This document shows, in pieces, positions 53,035 through 62,430 of a stretch of DNA of 64,000 bases (the first letter of the stretch is position 1; every line of letters starts with the position of its first letter). The stretch is from CAVQJU01 sp963755195 (GTDB lineage: Bacteria; Acidobacteriota; Vicinamibacteria; Vicinamibacterales; CAVVIG01). A model generated the notes under the pieces. That model was not told where the DNA came from and did not search any database. It worked only from the letters and a program-made list of their open reading frames with translations. Both the position numbers and the translations under genes were made by a program. The DNA lies in the NCBI GenBank assembly GCA_963755195.1, contig CAVWIZ010000006.1, positions 310,001-374,000 on the forward strand. Reading direction: 5' to 3'.

Positions 53035-54549
53035 ATGCAGGTCGGGTTCCGGTCGTCGGTTGTCCTCGTCCTCGTCGCGGCGGCCTCTCTCGTCATCAGC
53101 GCCGACGGCCCGGCGCCGTCGCAAGCCGCCGACGTCCAGTTACAGCTCGGCACGTTGCTGTACTCCGAAGGCCGGTACCTCGAGGCCCTCGAGGCCTTTC
53201 AGAACGCCCTGAAGTCGGAGGACACGCTCCTGCTGCGCGGCGCGCGGACGGGCGTGGTGCAGGCGGCGTTGCGGGTGGCGGAGTTCGACACGGCGCGATA
53301 CGAGGGGGAAGCGCTCGTCAAGGCGGCGCCCCGGGACGCGGATGCCGTGGCGCTCTACGGCGACGCGCTGTGGGCGTCGGGTCTCTTCGAGGAGGCCGAA
53401 CAGCGGTACAAGGACGCGCTCGCGCTGTCGCCAGAGCTGGCGCGCGGGTTTCACGGCATGGCGCGGTCGCTCCTGGCGCGCAGCCAGCTCGACGAGGCGA
53501 TGGAACAGGCGCAGGCGGCGCTCCGGCTGTCGCCCCGCGACCTCGAGATCCACCACACCGTCGGCGCCATCTACGAGCGGATGCACAAGTACGAGGAAGC
53601 CGCCGCGGCGTACGGCAACTACGTGAACCTCCTGCCGAACAAGGACACCAGCGAAAAGGCGGCGTGGTCGAGGGCCGAAATCAGGTTCCTTCGCTCGTTC
53701 GCGCAGCGCGTGCCGTTTCAGGCCGACCCCGGCACCGACGACATGGTGTTCACGGTGGACTTCAGGCTGGTGAACGACAAGGTCGTCGTGCGCGCGCGCG
53801 TCAACGACGCCAACGCGCAGGACTTCGTCGTGGACACCGGGGCGGAGAGCACCGTCATCACGGAGCCGACCGCCCGGCGCCTGGGCGTCGCGCCCGTCAC
53901 CTACACGCTGAGCGCGGGCGTCGGCGAAACGGGCCTGCGCGGACTGCAGCTGGCGCGCATCGACTCGCTCGAGCTCGGCACGCTCAAGCTGCGCAACGTG
54001 CCGTGCATCATCAAGAGCCCGCCGCTTCGCGATCTGCCGTCGAGCGAAACCGAGAGCCTGTCGCCGATCGCGCTCGGCTACTCGATGATCATCGACTACA
54101 AGCAGCACAAGCTCATCTTCGGCAAGCACATGCCGATCGAGGCGGGCGATCTCGAGCTCCCGCTGCGCGTCTATCGTCTCGTGACCGTGCGGGGAGTCGT
54201 TCAGCGCGACCACCAGGCGAACTTCGTCGTGGACACGGGCGGCGAGGTGATTTCCATCAGCCAGGCCACCGCCAACCGGCTGCCGGTCAAAGAGGGCAGC
54301 CGCAAGATCGCGCTGCGCGTGTATGGGTCGTCGGGATGGGATCGCGACGCGTTTCTGATGCCGGGCGTCGATCTGTCGTTCGACACGATCAAGTACACGA
54401 ACTTCCCCGTCGTCGTGCTCAACCTGAACGCGCCGAGCGCGCTGCTGGGCTTTCAGCTCGGCGGAATCGTGGGCCACAAGTTCCTGAGTGGCTACCGCGT
54501 GGGCATCGACCTCGAGCGCAGCGTCCTCAGACTCAAAGCGATCTCGTAG
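53035..54549 (+). CDS. Secreted TPR protein with two retropepsin-like domains
   Basis: A 504-residue protein. Signal peptide (SSVVLVLVAAASLVISADG), then five TPR-like repeats (for example EDTLLLRGARTGVVQAALRV; PELARGFHGMARSLLARSQL), then two aspartyl-protease folds: FVVDTGAESTVITEPTARRL (DTG at residue 266) and FVVDTGGEVISISQATANRL (DTG at 400). Retropepsin-type domains work as dimers; here the two copies could pair in one chain. GGAGGG precedes the ATG. A plausible -35/-10 pair (TTTACG, 16 bp, TATAGG) lies 50 bp upstream. Confidence 0.85.
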   Translation: MQVGFRSSVVLVLVAAASLVISADGPAPSQAADVQLQLGTLLYSEGRYLEALEAFQNALKSEDTLLLRGARTGVVQAALRVAEFDTARYEGEALVKAAPRDADAVALYGDALWASGLFEEAEQRYKDALALSPELARGFHGMARSLLARSQLDEAMEQAQAALRLSPRDLEIHHTVGAIYERMHKYEEAAAAYGNYVNLLPNKDTSEKAAWSRAEIRFLRSFAQRVPFQADPGTDDMVFTVDFRLVNDKVVVRARVNDANAQDFVVDTGAESTVITEPTARRLGVAPVTYTLSAGVGETGLRGLQLARIDSLELGTLKLRNVPCIIKSPPLRDLPSSETESLSPIALGYSMIIDYKQHKLIFGKHMPIEAGDLELPLRVYRLVTVRGVVQRDHQANFVVDTGGEVISISQATANRLPVKEGSRKIALRVYGSSGWDRDAFLMPGVDLSFDTIKYTNFPVVVLNLNAPSALLGFQLGGIVGHKFLSGYRVGIDLERSVLRLKAIS

Positions 54550-54611
54550 AGGTAGGGCTGAGGGCTGAGGCTAGGGCTAATCAGCCAGCCCTAGCTCAGC
54601 CCTACCTCAGC
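54550..54611 (+). repeat. TAGGGCTGAGG units with inverted copy
   Basis: AGGTAGGGCTGAGGGCTGAG and GCTAGGGCTAATC are followed by AGCCAGCCCTAGCTCAGCCC and TACCTCAGC. The arms pair almost completely, giving a hairpin between convergent genes where a two-way terminator would be expected. There is no T run. Confidence 0.7.
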
Positions 54612-55083
54612 TCTTCGCCCTGTTCACCAGCCTCGTCGCGCGCCGCGCGCGCGCCTGCTCGCACACCAGACGCTCTTCCTCGGTGTCCACGACAGCGGCG
54701 GGACCTTCACCCGCGTGCCGTCCTTGGCGATGGCCACGAAGGTCAGGAACGCCCGGCTCGTCAGCGTGCGGGCGCCGGTCAGCGTTTCCTCCGAGATACA
54801 CGTCCACCTGCACTTCGAGCGACGTCGTGAACACGCACGTGACATGCGCTTTCAGGATGATGAGATCGCCGACCTTGATGGAATGCAGGAACTGCAGGCC
54901 GTCTACCGCGGCCGTGACGAGCAGGCTGCGCGTGTGGCGATGGCACGCGATGGCGCCCGCGATGTCGATGAGGTGCATGACGGTCCCGCCCAGGATGAAG
55001 CCGAGCGGGTTGGCGTCGTTCGGCAGCACCACCTGCACCATCTCGGTGGCCGACTCCGACGAGCGCTTGGGAGTGAGATCCAT
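54607..55083 (-). CDS. Acyl-CoA thioesterase (hotdog fold), frameshifted
   Basis: About 158 residues. The N-terminus (MVQVVLPNDANPLGFILGGTVMHLIDIAGAIACHRHTRS) holds the YciA/ACOT catalytic region Asn/Asp near GGTVMHLIDIAG. After LEVQVDVY the natural continuation SEETLTGARTLTSRAFLTFVAIAKDGTRVKVPPL is in another frame, and the tail DTEEERLVCEQARARRATRL is back in the first. Two opposite one-base shifts (near 54792 and 54702) restore a full protein. It would hydrolyse acyl-CoA. Confidence 0.8.
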   Translation of the reverse strand: MDLTPKRSSESATEMVQVVLPNDANPLGFILGGTVMHLIDIAGAIACHRHTRSLLVTAAVDGLQFLHSIKVGDLIILKAHVTCVFTTSLEVQVDVYLGGNADRRPHADEPGVPDLRGHRQGRHAGEGPAAVVDTEEERLVCEQARARRATRLVNRAKS

Positions 55084-55091
55084 GGATCAGG

Positions 55092-55190
55092 ACGACGACG
55101 GTGCAAGCGCAGAGCGCCGCAGCGCTCGCAGAGATCGTCCAAGAATGCTTCTTCTCTGCGTTCTCTGCGAGCTCTGCGTTGATCATCGTG
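55092..55190 (+). repeat. CGCAGAGC-type units with inverted copy
   Basis: GCGCAGAGCGCCGCAGCGCT and CGCAGAGA (about 55109-55136) are followed by TTCTCTGCGTTCTCTGCGAG and CTCTGCGTTG (to about 55183). It fills the gap between the thioesterase start and the end of the large barrel gene. Confidence 0.6.
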
Positions 55191-55195
55191 ACTGA

Positions 55196-58100
55196 TCAGA
55201 AATCGTATCCAATCCAGACCGCGAAGCGTGGTTTCCGGAACTCTTCGCGCGCCGCTGACGCACACGCCGTTGGCTGTGACGGCCACGCAGGAAAAGACGA
55301 CGCTCTCCCAGTCTCGATTGGCGAGCGTGCGCCACGACCAGTCGAAGTGAATGGGGAAGCCGAGCGCAAACGTTTCGAGCCCGATGCCGTACGAGGCGCG
55401 GCCGTCCTCCAGCCGGAAGCCCGTGACCGGCCTCGCGGTGGTAGTTGTGCGCCGGCGCTTGCAGGCCCGTGACCGGATCGGTGATGAAGATCGGCTGGCC
55501 GAGCGCGTCGATCTTGTAGCCCGTGACGACCTGGCACAGCTTGTCCGAGTTGGTCATGAACTTGAACGTGTTCTGCTCGCCCGTGCAGGGGTTCGCGGTC
55601 TTCTGGCCGTCGAACCAGGCGCCGCCGATGCCGGCGAAAAACACGCCGCGAATGCCGCCGATGACGCCGATCGGCGTGAGCGCGGCTTCGATGAGCGGGA
55701 AGCGCAGCTCGGCGTTGGCGTACATCACGTTCTGGCCGACAAACTGCAGGTAGTCGTAGCCGCGCAGGTCGCCGTTCCCGCCGAAATACATGAAGTCGGG
55801 GAAGTCGCCGTTGCTCGTGAACCCGCGGAGCCGCGTCGCGAGCAGGCCCGTCGAGCCGAGTCGCGTGTAGTGGCGGACGTCCGCGTCGATCGTGCGCCGC
55901 GACAGCATGCCGGCGAAGCCGGGCGCCACCGTGTACGCCAGCGCGCATCGTGCTGCCGGCCAGCGGCCCGAATTCGCGGAACACCGTCGTTTCGCGCACG
56001 AACGCGGCGCCGAGGGGCATCAGGTTGCCGTTTTGCGAGAGCGTCTGGCCGCCGGTCAACGACGCCTGGTATTGCTCCGAGTACGCTCTGCAGGCTGGGG
56101 TCGTTGAACGACTGGCTGAGATTCATGAAGCCGGCCGTCAGCTCGAGCCGGTTGTACCGGTTCAGCGGGTAGATGCCGAACAGCGTGCCGCCCCTCGCGG
56201 TGCTGGTCGCCTGGGCGTCGTCGCGGCTCAGAAAGCGGCGCGTAGGCGGGATCGTAGAAGCGCGCCGCCGACCTGGCCGTAGTAGAAGGTGGTTTGCGAA
56301 TAGCCCTGCAGCGCGAACTGGAACCGGCGGGACAGGTTCGCGTAGGACAACGAGAACGTCCGGTACTGCGAGATCGACGCGACGTAGAAGTTGAACTGCT
56401 GGTCGCCCAGCACGTCGCCGAAGCTGACCGCCGTCCCGCCGAAGATGTCGCCGTTGCTCGTGACGCCGACGTTCACCGGCGGCCGGCCCTCGAGGAACAT
56501 CTTCTCGAACCGCTTCTTCTTCCGCACGTTGTCCGCCACCAGCGTGTGCTGGAGCGGCGCCTGGAAGTCGATGATCGGGCCCGGCGCGCCGAAGTCCGCC
56601 GAGGCGGCGGTGTGGAGCGGTTCCTTGCGCTCGAGCGTGTGCAGGGTGTAATCGCCCTTGTAGTAGCTGACGAAGGCGATCTTGCTCGACTGCACCGTCT
56701 TTCAGCACGGCGGGCGACCAGTTGCCGCCGAGGGCGTCGGTGTACTGCTTCAGCTCGCCGTTCTTCAGGTCGAGCGTCCAGATGTTGTAGATGTTGCCGT
56801 TGCGGGCGACGTCCGGCTCGAGCGGGATGTTCGGATCGGTGGCGGTCGACGAAAACACCACCGTGTGGTCGTCGATGAACTGCACGGCCGTTTCGTCCAC
56901 CGTGCCGAAGGTGATTTGCGTCTTCTTTTTCGTGTCGAGATCCAGCCGGAACAGCTTCTGGTTGCCGCTCACGCGCGCGTTGTAGATGATGAATTTCCCG
57001 TCCGGCGAGTACGTCGGCGCGTAGTCGGCGAAGTCGTCGTTCGTGAGGTTCACGACCTGCTGCGTGGCGAGATCGACCGAGTAGATGTCGCTGACGGCGT
57101 TGCGCAGCGCCGAAAACGCGATGGTCTTGCCGTCGGGCGCAAATGACGGCGACTCGGGCTCGTCCACCGATTTCATCGCGATGCGCTGCTCGATGTTCTT
57201 GGTCAGCACGTTCTGGATGATGAGCGCCCGCTCCTTGTTCGTGCGCACGAAATACGCCAGCCGGTCGCCCTTGGGCGACCACGTCATCCACGGCATCTCG
57301 GGCCGCTCGCCCATCTGCACGATATGGTCGAAGCCCATGTCCTTGTCGAAGCCGTTCGTCAGGTTGCGGACGATCGAGCCGTCCTTGCTCGAGATCAGGA
57401 TGACGTCGATCTCGCGGTCCTCGCGGTTGAACGTCATCGACGGCGATCAGATCGCCGGAGGGCGACGGCGCAATCGAGATGGCCTGGGTGAACTTCGTCT
57501 TCTCTCTGTTCGGGGCCAGATCGCGGCCGTAGTCGGCCGGCCGCTCCTTGTCGCGAAACGGCTTGAAGCGATCTTTCAGGTAGCGCTCGAAGGCCTGGTC
57601 GAACTCGTCCTTCTTCATCTTCAGCGCGTCTTCGTAGGCGTCTTCGCCGCCGCCGATGACGCTCTTGCGCAGCGCGAACAGGAACTGGCGGATGCCTTCC
57701 CGGCCGAACTTCGCGTCGATGAACTCGAAGACGGCGTGTCCCAGGTTGTAGGGGACCAGGCGCGCGTTGCCCGCGTTGCCGTAGTCTTCGGTCTCGGTCA
57801 TCTTCGGCACGATGTCCGCCACGGCGGCGTCGCGCACCATCATCAAATCGAAGGGGGTCCACTGACCCCGCTCGAATTCGGACAACCCCTCATTGACCCA
57901 GAGCGGCACGTTCCGGCGGATGAGTCCCTGCGGAATGATGTCGAACTCGAACTGGTGCGTGAGCTCGTGCACGATCAGACCGTAGAGCTGATCGGGCGGC
58001 GCGTCGATGGGCAGGACCATCCGCTGGCGGATCGGCTCGGCGAACGCGCCGACGCCTTCCTGCCCGGCGCTCGGGTCGATGTTCTCCTGCTCGAATTCGC

Positions 58101-58414
58101 TGTGCGTCTTGAACAGGATCAGCTGGATCTTCGTCGGGAGCTCTTTCTTCAGATCCGCGCTGATTTGCTGATACGCGCTTTCGGCATAACTCGCCACGCG
58201 CTCCAGATGCTGCTTCATTTCCGGGTAGTAGTAGATTTCGAAGTGGTCGGTCGTGTAGATCTCCCACTTGAACGTGTCGTAGTGGATGTTGTTCTTCCCG
58301 AAGTACGGGCACGTACGGCGTCTGCGCGGCGGCCAGGGCCGACGAGCCGGCCACGATTGCGGCCACCAGGACCAGACGGGACGTCGCGAAGAGACGGGGC
58401 ACGCGCGTGCGCAT
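55196..58414 (-). CDS. Large peptidase-MA / PD40 propeller / BamA-like fusion, frameshifted
   Basis: Reconstructed as one protein of about 1,070 residues. Signal peptide MRTRVPRLFATSRLVLVAAI at 58414; peptidase-MA-like domain YFGKNNIHYDTFKWEIYTTD, with zinc motif VHELTHQFEF; a PD40 beta-propeller (MTWSPKGDRLAYFVRTN, SFAPDGKTIAFSAL, TYSPDGKFIIYNARVSG); then an outer-membrane barrel (GGNGDLRGYDYLQFVGQNV, YANAELRFPLIEAALTPIG) ending RKPRFAVWIGYDF. At least eight single-base insertions (near 58312, 57440, 56692, 56263, 56225, 56095, 55938, 55425 and 55250) break it. Known in acidobacteria; function unknown. Confidence 0.75.
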
Positions 58415-58601
58415 AGGCGGTCACCTCGGTAAAGGCGGATCTTACTGTGACGCCGACAGGCCTGCAAACGCCGATCCCGGCAAATTCGATGCCTGCACGC
58501 GATTGTGTCCTCAGTCCGGTCCATCTATCGCCGTGGGCGTGACGCCGGGAGGCGACAGGCTATACTCCGGAATAATTGAGGACGCGCCAGGGTTACCTCT
58601 C

Positions 58602-59192
58602 ATGGCGCTCGTGGAGGATGGGGACGCACGGCCCTATAAGCGGCAGGTCCGAACCGGACGGCGGCGTTCGAGGTCGACGCGCTGGCGTGCCTCGACGGCT
58701 TGTACCGAACGGCCCTGCGGCTGACGCACGTGCCGGCCGATGCCGAAGATCTCGTTCAGGAGACCTATCTGAAGGCGTTTCGGGCCGCCGATCGTTTCCA
58801 GGCGGGCACCAACTTGAGGGCCTGGTTGTTCACCATTCTCCACAACACCGCTCGCAACCGCGCCCGCGATCGCGCGCGCGATACCGTGACGATCGACAGC
58901 GAGGCGGTGGAGCGCGCCGACGAGGGCGCCGGCGCATGGTCACGGCGGTCCGGCCGAGACCCCTGAAACGCAGCTGCTGCGCGAGACGCTGACGCCCGAC
59001 CTGCAGGCCGCGATCGAGGCGCTCCCGGGCGTCTTCCGCCAGGCCGTCTGGTTACGCGACGTGGAAGAGTTTTCCTACGCCGAAATTGCCGGGATGCTGT
59101 CGATTCCCGTCGGCACGGTCATGTCGCGCATTTCGCGTGGCCGCCGCCTGTTGTTCGAGAGCCTCCAACACCTAAGGGCCGTCAATGCCTGA
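58602..59192 (+). CDS. ECF-type RNA polymerase sigma factor, frameshifted
   Basis: About 196 residues after three one-base corrections (near 58640, 58665 and 58945). Region 2: ALRLTHVPADAEDLVQETYLKAFRAADRF and LRAWLFTILHNTARNRARDR. Region 4: LQAAIEALPGVFRQAVWLRDVEEFSYAEIAGMLSIPVGTVMSRISRGRRLLF. It belongs to the RpoE/SigE-like group. The stop overlaps the start of the anti-sigma gene. The ATG at 58602 gives MALVEDGDARPY; the N-terminus is uncertain because of the shifts. Confidence 0.85.
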
Positions 59193-59986
59193 CCACGCAT
59201 CTCCCGCCTGTGCTGCCATCGACCCGCTCGTCACGCCGTACATCGACGGCGACATCGGCGCGCCCGACCGCCGGGCCGTCGAAGCGCACGTGCGTACCTG
59301 CCCGCCGTGCCACTCGCGCGATCGCCGCCGAGCGAGCCGTTCGCGAACTGATGCTGACGAAACGCGTCGAGCTGACGTCGGACAGCGCCTCGCCTTCGTT
59401 ACGCGATCGCTGTTCCGCGCTCACGGGCGATCGTCTGTCTGCGGAGGCCGTCCCGGCAGGCGCCGGCCTGTGGAAAACATGGCGGGCGCGTCCGGTGCAA
59501 TTGGCCCCGCTGGCCCTGGCTGCGACTCTTGCCGTGGTCGTGGGCGGCGCATCCATCTATCAGTTGACCGCCCGGTCGACGCGATTGCTGGCCGCCGAGT
59601 TGACGGCCGATCACGTCAAGTGCTTCGGCATGAACGGGCTCGTCGGCGTCAACGGCGATCCGGCGGCGATGGCAGGAACGATGGCGTCGTTGGGGTGGCA
59701 CGTGTCTCTTCCCGAAGCGGCCGCGCGGGCGGGAATGGAATTGGTGGGCGCGCGTGTGTGCCTGTACGGACGGGGACGGACGGCGCACATCATGTATCGC
59801 CACAACGGACGGCCCGTGTCGGTGTTCATGATCCCGAAGATGACGCGGCGCGATGAGGTGCTGGACGTCATGGGTCATGAAGCGGCCATCTGGTCGGCGG
59901 GCGACCGCACGTTTGTGCTGATCGCCCGCGAGCCTGCCGATGATGTGTCGCGCATGACCGCGTTCGTTCAGGCGTCGCTGCGCTGA
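59185..59986 (+). CDS. Zinc-finger anti-sigma factor, frameshifted
   Basis: About 266 residues. The ZAS zinc motif HVRTCPPCHS (residues 35-44) is in the first frame; after one extra base near 59322 the protein continues AIAAERAVRELMLTKRVELT. One membrane helix (QLAPLALAATLAVVVGGASIYQL) separates it from a periplasmic domain (DHVKCFGMNGLVGVNGDPAA, GMELVGARVCLYGRGRTAHI) with two cysteines that could sense redox. It overlaps the sigma gene by eight bases, the usual layout. Confidence 0.88.
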
Positions 59987-60014
59987 GCTAGAATACGAGA
60001 GAGGATTGTTGTTC

Positions 60015-60557
60015 ATGCGAGTGCGATGGTTGATCGCGACGCTGGGCGCTCTGGCGCTGGCCCTGCTGACGCTGAACTCGTCCGAGTTGTGGTTCGACGG
60101 GGCCGCAGCGGCGACGGCGGCCGGCGCGTGTCCCGCGAACGCGAAGAAGGCGAACCTGAACTTCACGCTCAAGGACGTGGACGGCAAGAGCGTCACGCTC
60201 TCGGCTTACAAGGGAAAGGTCATTCTGCTCGACTTCTGGGCGACGTGGTGCGAGCCCTGCAAGCTCGAAATCCCCTGGTTCGTCGAGTTTCAGCAGAAAT
60301 ACGGCGCCAGCGGATTGCAGGTGATTGGCGTGTCGGTCGACGACCCGATCGAGAAGATGCGGCCGTACGTCAAACAGCTCAAGATGAACTATCCGGTCCT
60401 CCAGGGCCTCAATCACGACGACATTCAGAACGCCTACGGGCCGCTGTGGGGCGTGCCGGTCACGGCCCTGATTTCGCGCGATGGCAGAATCTGCGTCAAA
60501 CACGTCGGCATCTCGTCGAAGGACAGCTTTGAAAAAGAGATCAAGTCCCTCCTCTAG
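60015..60557 (+). CDS. TlpA/ResA-like thiol-disulfide oxidoreductase
   Basis: A 180-residue periplasmic thioredoxin. GAGAGGA lies about 10 nt before the ATG at 60015; a signal-anchor (LIATLGALALALLTLNS) follows. Catalytic WCEPC is at residues 77-81 (LLDFWATWCEPCKLEIPWF) and the cis-Pro at VPVTALIS. It would reduce or form disulfides, for example for cytochrome c maturation. It is 28 bp after the anti-sigma gene. Confidence 0.9.
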   Translation: MRVRWLIATLGALALALLTLNSSELWFDGAAAATAAGACPANAKKANLNFTLKDVDGKSVTLSAYKGKVILLDFWATWCEPCKLEIPWFVEFQQKYGASGLQVIGVSVDDPIEKMRPYVKQLKMNYPVLQGLNHDDIQNAYGPLWGVPVTALISRDGRICVKHVGISSKDSFEKEIKSLL

Positions 60558-60561
60558 TGGT

Positions 60562-60567
60562 ATGATT
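60562..60567 (+). promoter_or_regulatory. -10-like box before the 74-residue gene
   Basis: TATGAT is 8 nt before the ATG at 60576, again without a Shine-Dalgarno in the gap. It lies just after the thioredoxin stop. Confidence 0.35.
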
Positions 60568-60575
60568 CCGAACTG

Positions 60576-60800
60576 ATGGCTAAGGGGTTCACACACGCGC
60601 GGCTAGCTTGCGGGTGCCGCATCACGTTCCGTGAGGGCGTCGAGGGAAGCCCGGTGACGGTTGTCGTCGATGAGAAGTCGCCGGCCTGCACGCTGGCACT
60701 GCACGTTCGCGACCTGCCGCTGTACGACTACCGGGAAGCCCTTCGTCCGTCCACTCGGCTCGGCCCGCCTGAAGAGGAAGAATTCGAAGAAGAAGGCTGA
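60576..60800 (+). CDS. Small protein of unknown function
   Basis: A 74-residue protein. It has ACGCRITFREGVEGSPVTVV and KSPACTLALHVRDLPLYDYR, i.e. three cysteines that could bind metal, and an acidic tail (PPEEEEFEEEG). I do not recognise it. It precedes the desaturase in the same direction and may be co-transcribed. Confidence 0.6.
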   Translation: MAKGFTHARLACGCRITFREGVEGSPVTVVVDEKSPACTLALHVRDLPLYDYREALRPSTRLGPPEEEEFEEEG

Positions 60801-60837
60801 GTTCGCACCCCCTCGTCGGCCTTTTCGCTCGTCCCTC

Positions 60838-61824
60838 GTGATCACTTTCATCTCCATCGTTGTGTTCTGGACGGTCCAGGCGTCCGCGCTCCTTGCGTTC
60901 CTGGTCCCGTTCACCTGGCCGATGCTTGGCCTGTGCGCCGCGTCGCATTTCCTGCGGGCCATCGGCCTGACGCTCGTCTTCCACCGCTATCTGGCGCACC
61001 GGGCGTTCCAGATGAATCGCGGAGCCCGGTTCGCGTGGGCGCTCATCGGCACCGCCGCGATGCAGAAGGGGCCGCTCTGGTGGGCCGGCCATCACGTCAA
61101 CCACCACAAGTTCGCCGACCGCGACGGCGATCCTCACAGCCCGGCGGTCAGCGGCTTCTACCACGCTCACATCGGCTGGTTTCTGACCGACGCCCGGCAC
61201 GACCGGGTTGATCCAGGCAATGCCGTCCTGCGCGATTTCTCTGCCGCGCCGGAGCTCATGTGGCTGGAGCGCTTCTACTTCGTCCCCCCGCTGGCGTTCG
61301 CGGCGGCGCTGTATCTCGCGGGCGGTCTGCCGTGGCTCGTATGGGGGTTTTGCGTGCCGACGGTCACGCTGGCGCATTCGACCTTCGCCATCAACACGGT
61401 CAATCACATGTTCGGGTCGCGCCGGTTCGACACCATCGACGACTCGCGCAACAACGCCCTGACGGCGTTCTTCGCCGCCGGCGAGGGGTGGCACAACAAC
61501 CATCACCGCTTCCAGCGCGCCGCGCGCAACGGGTTCTTCTGGTGGGAGTTCGACCCCACGTGGTACGTGATTTCCGCGATGGCCCGCGTCGGCCTCGTCT
61601 GGGACGTGCAATCCGTCCCCGCGCGGGTCTACGCCGAAGCGCGCGCGCGCAAAGCCGCGCGGCGTATGATGGGTCGTGGTCCCGTATCGACGCCTGTCAT
61701 TCCTGTGGGCCCTATCGTCCCTGCGGTCCCCGTGGTCGTTGTCCCGCATCGCGGCCTGCCTGATCGTCCTGACCGCGTCGGCGTCCGCCTGCTCGACGAA
61801 GATCATCGACCCGCTTCAGCTTGA
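60838..61824 (+). CDS. Fatty-acid (acyl-CoA-type) desaturase
   Basis: A membrane di-iron desaturase. Three His boxes: HRYLAHR (HX4H), HHVNHH (HX2HH) and GWHNNHHRF (HX2HH). Four hydrophobic segments surround them. The frame is open to 60661, but upstream it covers the small gene; the GTG at 60838 (VITFISIVVFW) is the first sensible start, an upstream one cannot be excluded. The end beyond ARKAARRMMGR (about 61668) is odd: GPVSTPVIPVGPIVPAVPVV... overlaps the next gene by 149 bp and is probably not part of the ancestral protein. Confidence 0.85.
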   Translation: MITFISIVVFWTVQASALLAFLVPFTWPMLGLCAASHFLRAIGLTLVFHRYLAHRAFQMNRGARFAWALIGTAAMQKGPLWWAGHHVNHHKFADRDGDPHSPAVSGFYHAHIGWFLTDARHDRVDPGNAVLRDFSAAPELMWLERFYFVPPLAFAAALYLAGGLPWLVWGFCVPTVTLAHSTFAINTVNHMFGSRRFDTIDDSRNNALTAFFAAGEGWHNNHHRFQRAARNGFFWWEFDPTWYVISAMARVGLVWDVQSVPARVYAEARARKAARRMMGRGPVSTPVIPVGPIVPAVPVVVVPHRGLPDRPDRVGVRLLDEDHRPASA

Positions 61825-62122
61825 CGGCAATCGGCTGATCGTCAACAACCGCACGAAGAACGACTGGAACAACGTCGAGATCCTGGTCAATCACTATTAC
61901 CGGATCGTCGTCCCGACCATCCTGGCCGGGCAGCGGCTCGACGCGCCGCTCGACCAGTTCATGGAAGGCTACGGCCGGCGGTTCAACTTCTTGCGGCAGC
62001 AGATCACCGACGTCAGGCTGTCGGCGAAGCTCGCGAGCGGCGAGCCCGTGAATCTCAAAATGGACTTTCAGGCCGGCGGCCTCTCCGGTCTGAGCGGCGG
62101 TGTGTTCAAAAGGAAACAGTGA
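61676..62122 (+). CDS. Small lipoprotein of unknown function
   Basis: A 148-residue protein. A hydrophobic leader ends in a lipobox-like SASAC near residue 39. The mature part TKIIDPLQLDGNRLIVNNRT, KNDWNNVEILVNHYYRIVVP and FNFLRQQITDVRLSAKLASG is beta-rich and resembles short acidobacterial hypothetical proteins. The start at 61676 lies within the desaturase gene. Translation continues into the next gene through a TGATG overlap. Confidence 0.6.
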   Translation: MVPYRRLSFLWALSSLRSPWSLSRIAACLIVLTASASACSTKIIDPLQLDGNRLIVNNRTKNDWNNVEILVNHYYRIVVPTILAGQRLDAPLDQFMEGYGRRFNFLRQQITDVRLSAKLASGEPVNLKMDFQAGGLSGLSGGVFKRKQ

Positions 62123-62424
62123 TGGCCCGGCTCAAGTCGGAAATCGAAGTCACGTGCCCCTGCTGCCAGACGACGCTCATCGTCGACGTGAACCTGGGAC
62201 GCGTCGTGTCGCACAAGGAACCTGAGCGCGGCAACAAGCCTGAGCTGGGCGACGCGCATCGTATCCTCGCCGAAGAAGCCGCCAGGCGCGAAGCGGTGTT
62301 CCAGCAGTCGGTGGACGCCGAGAAGACGCGCGGCGACGTGCTGTCGAGGCGCTTCGAGGAGGCGTTGAAGCAGGCCCACCAGGAGCCGGTTACGAAACCC
62401 ACGCGGGATTTCGATCTGGACTGA
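62122..62424 (+). CDS. Small zinc-ribbon-like protein
   Basis: A 100-residue protein with one CPCC motif (VTCPCCQTTLIVDVNLGRV, residues 11-29) and a helical, charged rest (EEAARREAVFQQSVDAEK). It looks like a half zinc ribbon plus coiled coil. The ATG overlaps the previous stop. Family not recognised. Confidence 0.65.
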   Translation: MARLKSEIEVTCPCCQTTLIVDVNLGRVVSHKEPERGNKPELGDAHRILAEEAARREAVFQQSVDAEKTRGDVLSRRFEEALKQAHQEPVTKPTRDFDLD

Positions 62425-62430
62425 CGAAGC

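Noticed and set aside
53140..54477. 445-codon minus-strand frame opposite the TPR/protease gene
   Set aside because: His/Arg/Asp-rich with no motif; both DTG sites and the signal peptide support the plus strand.
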